A stretch of DNA of 64,000 nt from Cymbidium sinense (Eukaryota; Streptophyta; Magnoliopsida; Asparagales; Orchidaceae), in NCBI GenBank assembly GCA_021442155.1, contig CM038221.1, forward strand, positions 146,559,601 to 146,623,600. The letters are read 5' to 3'. The notes below the pieces were generated by a model. It was given only the letters and a program-made list of their open reading frames with translations, had not been told where the DNA came from and made no database searches. The translations under genes and the position numbers were made by a program. This document shows positions 55,398 to 64,000 of the stretch, piece after piece. Positions within the stretch are counted from its first letter, which is position 1. Each line of letters opens with the position of its first letter.

Positions 55398-57983
55398 CTC
55401 TTAGCATTCATCATCAAGGTGTGCCAAGATTTTTCATTACATGTATAGATATGCTTAGGATCATTCATATGCATGGTATACATGTTGGAAAGAAATAAGT
55501 TGTTCAGTGTTATGTGATAGTAATTCACCTTAATTAATCCTAAGAGGCCTTTTATTGAATAGGTTTATTTAGAAAATATAAACTTAGGATTAATTAAAGT
55601 ACATAATAATGCACATTAAAGAAAAATCATTAATGAATCTACCTTAGAAATTACATAAGGTAAGAATGAGAGAAGTTCTCTTCTCTTTACAATACTTAGT
55701 AATTAATGTAGGTTCATTCAAACCAAATCAAATCATTAAAAAAATTTGAAAAATCAACTAAATCACTTAAAATGAAATCACCCTCTAAGTTGAACTCTTT
55801 CACACTTAGAAAATTCCAACCTTAAAGCTTAGCTAAGACATACCACATAAGCCTTAAATGACACACACATTAGGCTAAGTCACTATTTCTAGCTCCATGT
55901 TAGGGCGGTGCATAGTTTGCTGCTTGATTTTATTTTGTGTTGTAATGTTTTAGACTAGATGTTAGGTGGTGCATAGACAGTGGATGATAGGATGAGCTTA
56001 GTCCAATTATTATCTTATGGGGATTGTGCTTAAGGGGATGTAATAAAAATATAAATGCTTTTGTTGTGCAGGTTGCTTATACCCCTAAGCATGATCCAAA
56101 ATAGGCTAGGTGGACTTGGTTACCCATGTGTGGAGTGCTAAGTCCAATATATTCATATACATGCTTGGGTTGTGTGGTATGTTTAGCTAATCTCTATTTT
56201 GTAGGTTTTAGTTAGATTTACTTTTCCTATTTTCATATAATTTTTGCAATTAGGGTTTGGAATGAATGTTATGGGGAAGTGGAGGTGAACATTGGTCATA
56301 ATACTATGTCTTATGTACCATGTGAAATATTTGGAGCAATCACATTCCAACCAAGCCAAAAGAAAGAAAGGAAATAAGTAAATCAAAATATGAAGAAACA
56401 AAGAATGATGAAATGAAGAATGAAGATCACCATAATATAAATTCCTTCGAAATTGTAATTATTCATTTGTAATCCATGTTGTATAAGAATAGAGCTCAGC
56501 TACCCACATTTCTTTTTTGGGTTTGTGAGGTGGAGCCCGACCACAAAGGCCTTTTATTCTTTTATTCTAGCTTTACAAAATTATTTGATGTTTGTTTAAC
56601 TTGTGCTTTAAGATGACATGTTTTTCCTAGTTTCATCATTGATTGATGAATGGCCTGGATACGATTAGGTTCTTAGGAAAAAATAAATTTTCAATCTAAA
56701 TTAATCAACTAAAAATTAAAATTAACAACTCATAACCTCACCTAAAGCCTAGGATATAAATTAAGATAAAAGATCTAGCAACCCCTTAGCTAGAAGGTGT
56801 ATGTTTCACATCATGCATAAAATAATCTTGTTTCACTTTTTCTTATGGAGGGCTTCCACCTATGTTAGAGAACATGCCTTAACCTTTGAGAGCCATGGTA
56901 GAAATATACCTCCTTCTTGCTGATTTTGGCCCATAACCAATTTTCATGCATTAAACATATGAATCTCATAGCCTCTGTCAAACTAATTGTCCAAAAATGA
57001 AAATAAACTTAATAAAAATTTGGCATTAGATTTAAGTCATTATTCATGCCTACATGATTTAGTCTCTTAGGGAGTGTATTTAAGTACTCATTCTTATTTC
57101 TAAATAAATAGTACATTAATTATCTTACAAAAGCATATGACTTGCCTACATGTATTTAAAATCAGAGGAGGAGTTAGTTGGCGGCCACCCCTAGGCGGTT
57201 GTAAGTCCAACAGTCTGGTGGTTTATCCTCTCTTATGGAGATGAACCATATACCCATTTTCTCCTTAGATTTAGGCCATGCTCTTGGCCCTCGCCAAAGC
57301 TCCCTAGATTTAGGATCTGAGGTTGTGTTTCCTCATGCTACAAGCATAAATCCTCACCTCTTAAGCATTTCCATGAACTTGTATCATGGAATTGTAAGTC
57401 CTAAATTTTTAATAAAAATTCAACTTAAATATATAACACTTCTTAAATTCAAAGATATAAAGCCCAATCATAGGATAGTTTATGATGCTTGCTAGGTTTC
57501 CTAGCATCGTGAGCATCCCCTATTTATCTCCCTTTGGTTTCGATAATAACTCCCTCCTTTTGATCAATCCCATTTGATCTTTCAAAAATAACCAATTGAT
57601 TGATAATCCTACTTTCAAAATCTTTGGAGATAATGATCATTTACCTTAATCGAGAGTATTCTTAAAGAATCTCATTTTTTTAGGATGTAATTAATAATGG
57701 GGGCTTGCCTCCATAGGGAACTTAATGAACCCAATTTAAAATAAACCCTACTTTACTTTTTCATATAAAGTAGGGAAGAATCTCTGATACATTCGAAGAC
57801 CTCTCATCCCTAGGAGTCCTTATTAGGTGATTAGGTCCATCAGGATGGTGATTTTTGGTCTCTCGAGATAGTACATAATCAATATCACTGATCACCCTAA
57901 TAAGAATATCTGAATCTGTGGTGTCCAATAAGTATATTTTTTTTTACTTTTCAAGATAGATGAAGATAAAAAATAACACCACA

Positions 57984-60900
57984 AGAGCCAAAGCATGACT
58001 TAAATCTAATGCAAAAATGGGCATATGGTTTACCTCCACAAGAGAGAATAAACCACCCGACTGTTGGACTTATAACCACTTGAGCGTGGATGCCAACTAA
58101 CATCTCCTACAATTTTAAATACATGTAGACAAGTCTTATGCTTTATAAAATAGCTAGGTTGTTATTTATTTAGAAAGGAGACTAAGTCCTTAAACTCACT
58201 CCTTAAGATACTAGATCATAAAGGGCATGAATTCATGACTTAATCTAATGCAAATTTTGTCAAGTTTTATTTTGATTTTTGGACATTGTTATTTGACACA
58301 TGCTATTGGATTTCATATTTCTAATACATGAGAAGATTAGTTATGGGACAAATTAAGAAATAAGAAGGTGTGTTTCCACCACGGATCTCAAAGGTCAAGC
58401 TATTTTCTCTAACAAAGGTGGAAGTCCTTCAGTAGCAAGAGTGAAGCAGTATGATTTATACATGATATTAAACATACAATATCCAGTTAAGAGATTACTA
58501 AATCTTTTATTATCTTGATTTATGTTCTAGGCTTTAGGTGAGGTTATGAGTTGTCTAATTTTATTTTGAGTTGATTAATTAGATAAAAAATTTATTTTTC
58601 TCTAAGAGTCTAATCCCACCCAGGTCATTCGACAACCATCAAAAAATTAAGAAACTAGGAAAATTATGTCATCCTATTTGTGCAATCATAAACCAAACAT
58701 CAATTAATTTATCAAATTGGTGTAAAATAATAAGAGGTTGATGTGGTCGGGTTCCACCGCATAAACCCGAAAAGGAGAATGCATAGCCAAGCTCTACTCT
58801 TATACAACCCGGATTATAAAAGAATAATTATTATTAAAAGGAATTCATGTTATGGGAGTCTTCATTCTTCATTTTGATTTGCTTCTTTTCTTTCTTCCTT
58901 TTGGCTTGATTGGAGTATGGTTGCTCCAAAGGCATCACATGGTGCATAAAACTTGGTTTTATGACAAATGTTCATCATAATCCCCCCATAACATTCATTC
59001 TGAATCTTAATAGCAAAATTTACATCAAAATGGGAAAGGTAAATCTAACTAAACTTGTAAAATAAAGGCTAGCTAAACAAACCACACAATCCAAGCAGTT
59101 ATATGAATGAGTTGGACTTAGCACCCAACATATAGGTAACCAAGTCCACCTGTCCTAGTTTGGATTATGCTTAGGGGTATAAACAATCTGCAAAACAAAA
59201 ATATTTATATTTTTATTACAGTGCTCCTTAAGCACAATCCCTGCAGAAGACATGATTAGGCTAAGATCGCCTATCATCTAGTCTACCCACATACACCCTA
59301 ACATCTAGTCTAAAACATTACATCTCAAAATAAAAATAGGCATAAAACTATGCTCCGCCTTAACATAGATCTAGAAATGGTGACTTAGCCTAATGTGTGT
59401 ACCATTTAAGGCTTGTGTGGCATGTCTTGGCTAGGCTTTAAGATTGGAATTTTCTAAGAGTGAAAGATTCAATTTAGATGGTGGTTTAGTTGATTTATCG
59501 ATTTGAGTTGGTGATTTGATTTGATTTGATTTGAATGAACCTACACTTAGTGACTAAATATTATGAAGAGAAGAAAAGAGAGGAGAACTCTCTTTCATCC
59601 CTACCTTAAAGCATTTCTAAGGTAGATTCATTAATGGATTTCCTTTAGTGAATATTTTATTATGTATTATTTTTAATCCTAAGTTTAGATTCTCTAGATG
59701 GCCCTATTCAATAAGAAAAGCCTCTTATAATTAATTAGGGTGGATTACCATCACATCACACACACCCATTCATTTATTTCTGCCATGCATATCATGCATA
59801 TGAATAATCCTAAGCATAGCTATACATGCAATGCAAATCTTGGCACACCTTGATGATGAATGTAAAGAGATGTGATTTGAAAATTTGGATATTCCATGAA
59901 TGCATGCCTTTGTTATGTAGAAAAGAGGGACCCTTTCATCTATTAGCTAAATGTACATCCACATGTATAAAAGTTATAAGTGAGTATGGCACCATTATTT
60001 TCTACACCAAGGGTGTAAGGTACAAAACCTATGTGGGGCTACTTAAAGCCTCGCAACTTCGGATGTCCATATTGATATACCACTTTTCTTAAATACATGT
60101 AGATGTACAAAAAGAACCAAATGAATGAATAATCATGAAGGAGATTTATGTTTGATTTGATTTTAAGATTTACATGTGTAATATGAAGGTCCTAAGTCTT
60201 AATATAGAGATGCATAGTTTTAGGCAAGTATTGTATTCTTTTTAAATGAATTATACACTTGCAAATCCTATGCAAATCCATATTAAGAGAAGGAAAGAGA
60301 ACTTCATAATAAAAATCTTATGCTATCATCACATGCAAGCTTATAAATATTCATAATTAGCATCACTTCATTTATAATTTTTTATTTATAAGTTTTGAAA
60401 AGTAATTTTTGGTTTAATAATGATAATAACAACTCATATTCTTAATTTTAGCCAACACATACAATTTGACATAAAGAAAACATTTTCTTTAATTAATTTT
60501 TAAAAGAAATGAATACATGATTTCATATGGCAAGCAATATTTATCATGATTGGAAAGAAATAAAGGAAGGTGAGCACATGACTTCATTCATCCTAATTAA
60601 TTCCTAAGGACAATCTTATGAAATAAGATCAGTTAAAATGAATCAATATTCTTTAAGGAGATTTTCATTTTTGAATTTTATTTGACTTAGGAAATGTGAG
60701 AAAGGTTTGCTAATCGCAACCCATTCTCCTATGTGAATTGGTTTAGTTTAACTTGGAACAATTAAGTTGATTTTTTTCATATTTTGATTAGGTTAAGGTA
60801 TGAATTAAATCCATTAATTATGCCTTACATATACAACTTTAACATAATTAACCAAGCAATTATGAGCCAACATATTATATGCAATCACATAGAAATTAAA

Positions 60901-60999
60901 TCAGCAATGCACCTAAGAAATTAAGGGGCCTAATGAAATTGGCTCATAATTGTTAGTTAATTAAGCTAAAGGGTTTAATTAAGTACTTTTATAACCCCT
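57984..60999 (-). repeat. LTR F, inverted internal LTR fragment
   Basis: Reverse complement of an LTR section corresponding to about 57260 down to 54280 of LTR D; both LTR ends are missing. It sits directly after LTR D's end and before LTR G's start. The inverted copies are separated by about 0.7 kb of LTR D, so the whole forms a hairpin-like arrangement. It contains the antisense frame described at 59826. Confidence 0.78.
59826..60092 (+). other. Open frame in LTR F equivalent to the antisense frame of LTR D
   Basis: 88 codons: KIWIFHECMPLLCRKEGPFH, CTSTCIKVISEYGTIIFYTK, GVRYKTYVGLLKASQ. Since LTR F is inverted, this frame is antisense to the LTR, as in D. The peptide agrees with D along about 65 residues with mostly conservative changes. 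No known domain; function unknown. Confidence 0.3.
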
Positions 61000-63900
61000 T
61001 GTTGATCGCATTTTTAGAATGAGTTCTCAACACCTGCATCTTAGACTTAGGATTCCTCTTAGACTTTAAGAATTCCTTAATCTTAAGACACATTTAGTGA
61101 TTAGGTGGACACTCTAGCCTAGCCCTAGAAGACTTAGAAGAGTTAGCCATAGGAATAGGTCATGCCTTAGGGGTGTTAGGAAAATCTCCTACTCTTTTAG
61201 CTTAAACCATTCCTTACTTTCCTTCTTCTTTCAAGTCAAACTCCAAATCAATTCTATTTGATTTTCTCAAACTCCAAATCAATTCCATGATTCAATTCCA
61301 TGATTGAAAGCCATGATCAAAATCCATCAAAAATTCCTAAGTCAAAATTTCCTAAGTCCTTAACCCTTTTTCAAGGACTTAGCCAAAATCATGAGCTAAA
61401 CCTATTCAAATCTTTGAAATTTTCTCATGATCCATTTATATTCTCATTTATATTCACATATATAAATGAAATATAAATACAAATCCATCAAATCAAATTC
61501 AAAATTCCAAAAAATTCATGAAAATTTCCTAAATTCCTTTAATTTTCCATTAAAGGACTTAGCCAAAATCAACTCCAAATCTTGATCAAACCTATTCAAA
61601 TCCATAGGATTTTCTCAAAAATTATTTATATCCTCATTTATATTTTCATATATAAATGAAATATAAATATAACTCAATTCAATCAAACTCAAAAATTAAA
61701 TTCCAAATTTAAAATGCTTGAAATTCCCTTAAATCCTTTAATTTTTCATTAATGGATTTAACCTAACCTTGATCAAACCACTTCAAACTCATGAGATTTT
61801 CTCAAAATCAATTTATATTCTCATTTATGTTCTCATATATAAATGAAATATAAATATACATCAATCAAATCCAAGTCAAAAATTAAATTTCAAATTAAAA
61901 ATTCCATTAAATTCCCTTTAATGGATTTAAGCCAAAATCATGATTAAACTCTTTCAAATTCTTGAAATTTTCTCATGATCAATTTATATTCTCATTTATA
62001 TTCACATATATAAATAAAATATAAATTCAAATAATCAAAACCATCTCCAAAAATCAAACTCAAATCCACTCAAAATCAAATCTAAGCCTTTCAAGTTAAA
62101 ATCTTGAACTTAGCCAAAATCAATTCAAATCAAACCAAACACTTGATTTTCTCTCATTGTTCAATCAATCCTATAATCATGAGCTCATATATAAATCCAA
62201 ACCTTGATCCTTCAATCAAAACCCAAATCAAACTAAACCCCAAAACTCCTTCATATTCTTCCTTTGAATATGAGATTTTTAAATGGGTCAAAACCCATTT
62301 GACTTCAAACCTCTTGTAAATGGATTTTTGTTTCAATCACAAGTCTATATACAAGATTAATCAACTTCAAATCAAGCTTTGGCCAAGCCATTTGACCCAC
62401 TTAGGCTCACTTGACCCAAAGTGACCTAAAGTACCCTTATGAGCCAACTTTTGATCCTAACCAAATTGGATTGAACCAAACTCATATATCCCTCCTATCA
62501 TGATCAACAATCATCATGGGATGATCAATGAATCAAATTGGGTCAAACCAAGTCTAATTTAAGGGTTGAGCAAGTCAACACTTAGCCCAAAATGAAACCT
62601 AACATAGCCAAAATTTACCATAGGACAAATTGATTGAAACCATTGATCCAAGTTCACTCATGACCTATATTTGAACTTGACCAAGTCAACCTTTGAACCT
62701 AACCTAGCCCATTTGGCCCACTTGACCCAAGTTGACCCATTTTGACCTAAAGTGCCAAAATGTGTCAAAACTTGATCTAAGCTAAATTGATTGAAACCAA
62801 TGGGTCAAGTCCATCACAAATCACTTGTGAAACTTGAAAAAGTCTCAATTGGCCAACTAGACCCAACCTAGCCCAATTGACCTTAGACCCAACATGACCT
62901 AAAGGGGTCATGTTGAGCCAAAATTGAACCTAACTCAAATTGATTGGAAACAAAGATACCAATCCACTCCATATGATTAACCAAACTTAAACCTACCCTT
63001 GACCTAATCCAAATAGGTCAAATGGGTCAAATGGGTCAACTTGACCCATTTGACCTAAATGAGCATATGAGCCAAAACCTAACCTATACCAAATTGAAAT
63101 AAACCAAAGGCATCAAAACATTTCAAATGGTCATATGAACTTGACCCAACCCTTGGTTTGACCCAATTTGACCTATTGGTCAACTTAACCCAAGTTGACC
63201 CATTTGGACCTAAATGGGTCAACATGAGCCAAACCCTATCAAATGGATTCCAAATCCATTGAAACTTGGCCCAACCTATTTTCTCAACATACCAAACATA
63301 CCCAAATTAAAAAAATAGCAAAATAACCACTATAACCCTAGGCCATAGAACAAATTTTGGCTAGTCCATGTGTATTTTCCATGCACTCATCACAATCACT
63401 TGAGGCTCTCCTAAAACCTCAAGGGGACCTAGTGATGAGTGGTGCACCCAATCCAATGGGTTTGGGTCAACCCATTTGGCCCATGGACCAAACCTGACCA
63501 CCCATGGACAAATTAAAAATTCAAACTCTCCCCAAACCTCAATAAGATGCACATGGGAGTTAGGCTTCCACTCCTCTAACCAAACCGACCATGTGCACAC
63601 CTCTAATCACCCAAACAACTCATCCCATATGGTCATTTGGATCAAAATGTCAAGCTTAGGCTTGGCCGTCTGATTGCCATATGGGGAGATATACTCCCCT
63701 TAACCCACTAAAATTTTCATTCACTCTTGATCGATTGGAGCCTAATGAGAGTTAGCAAACATCAGAGAGCTTTCTTAAGGCCCCTAGGAGAGATTTGGAT
63801 CTTATCTTCTCAATTTTGCATAGTGAAAAATTGGGGAGCTCACCTTGATTTCCAAATTCCTCTATACTTAATCTTAGCTCAATTCCATCTACACTCATCA

Positions 63901-64000
63901 TCCAAGGACTCAGTCGAGCTTGCCTAAGAATCCAATTGAGTTCTAGAGGCAAGGGGAAGATCAATTCGATCAAAGCCGCAAGGGGAGTGAAGAGGAGTTG
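61000..64000 (+). repeat. LTR G, 5' part, cut by window end
   Basis: Begins TGTTGATCGC at 61000. It includes four to five subrepeats (61340-62115), for example the perfect stem CTAAGTCCTT (61352-61361)/AAGGACTTAG (61373-61382). It also has the TTGACC zone with the 16-bp stem 63015-63030/63041-63056 and the 12-bp stem 63194-63205/63212-63223, and the palindrome at 63683-63699. It is among the best-preserved LTR starts here. Short frames at 62104-62319 and 63361-63673 look like chance. Confidence 0.85.
63683..63699 (+). promoter_or_regulatory. Conserved LTR palindrome, LTR G
   Basis: GGGGAGATATACTCCCC, preceded by TTGCCATAT as in the copy at 29327. This is the cleanest example of the element described at 12272. 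Confidence 0.55.

Larger units (their letters stand above)
50343..57983 (+). repeat. Complete LTR of copy D (~7.6 kb)
   Basis: It runs from TGTTGATC to AATAACACCACA, so both termini fit the TG..CA rule. Contents in order: about 180-bp subrepeats (50700-51340), TTGACC zone with a 14-bp stem at 52151-52188, the palindrome at 52812-52830, the AT-rich TTAATTAA stretch (53580-54480), the conserved segment with an antisense frame (55194-55397), and the leader-complementary end segment (57624-57656). At 7.6 kb it is exceptionally long even for plant retrotransposons. No sense ORF is supported. Confidence 0.85.

Overview
This window is nuclear DNA from a land plant with a large, repeat-rich genome. 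It is AT-rich, and I find no host gene, tRNA or rRNA gene, or intact open reading frame. Essentially every base belongs to one family of giant Ty3/gypsy LTR retrotransposons. The family looks like the Tat/Ogre lineage for four reasons: the LTRs are very long (one complete copy is about 7.6 kb), the primer-binding site is complementary to tRNA-Arg, an extra ORF lies upstream of gag, and pol carries a second RNase H domain (aRNH) between RNase H and integrase. All copies are decayed by frameshifts, in-frame stops and block deletions. Copy letters A-G are mine.

Layout. Copy A (1-9025, minus strand) runs from aRNH at the window edge back through RNase H, RT, protease, gag and ORF1 to the 5' leader, the PBS (8917-8935) and a stub of LTR. 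Copy B (9026-34737, plus, about 25.7 kb) is the most complete: 5' LTR 9026-17264, PBS about 17273, leader, hairpin array, ORF1, gag, protease, RT, RNase H, aRNH, integrase ending at 28290, 3' untranslated region, and a 3' LTR that lacks its first 2-3 kb (29013-34737). LTR E (34738-40667, minus) abuts it as a huge inverted repeat. Copy C (40668-48138, plus) is a deletion derivative: LTR end, PBS, hairpin array, ORF1, start of gag, then a partial 3' LTR. Copy D (48139-57983, plus) is a repeat-rich 3' untranslated region plus a complete LTR. LTR F (57984-60999, minus) is an internal LTR fragment. LTR G (61000-64000, plus) starts at a clean LTR end and is cut by the window edge.

Most interesting signals. 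(1) Between the leader and ORF1 every copy carries 1.3-2.5 kb of tandem hairpins. They share a loop close to TACCCAAATT and have stems that change on both arms together, which suggests selected RNA structure. (2) One stop codon lies at the same in-frame position at the ORF1/gag boundary in all three copies, although the frame is conserved on both sides, which suggests a programmed stop. (3) The end of the LTR contains a sequence complementary to the leader just past the PBS, so genomic RNA could form a long stem around the PBS. (4) The LTRs contain further conserved palindromes, including GGGGAGATATACTCCCC, two long TTGACC-rich stems, and about 180-bp subrepeats with two hairpins each. (5) Inverted copies form palindromes of several kb that could yield double-stranded RNA.

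Limits. Boundaries between domains and copies were aligned by eye and may be off by tens of bases. Similarities are judged by eye, and assignment to Ogre rests on domain content and PBS, not on a database search.
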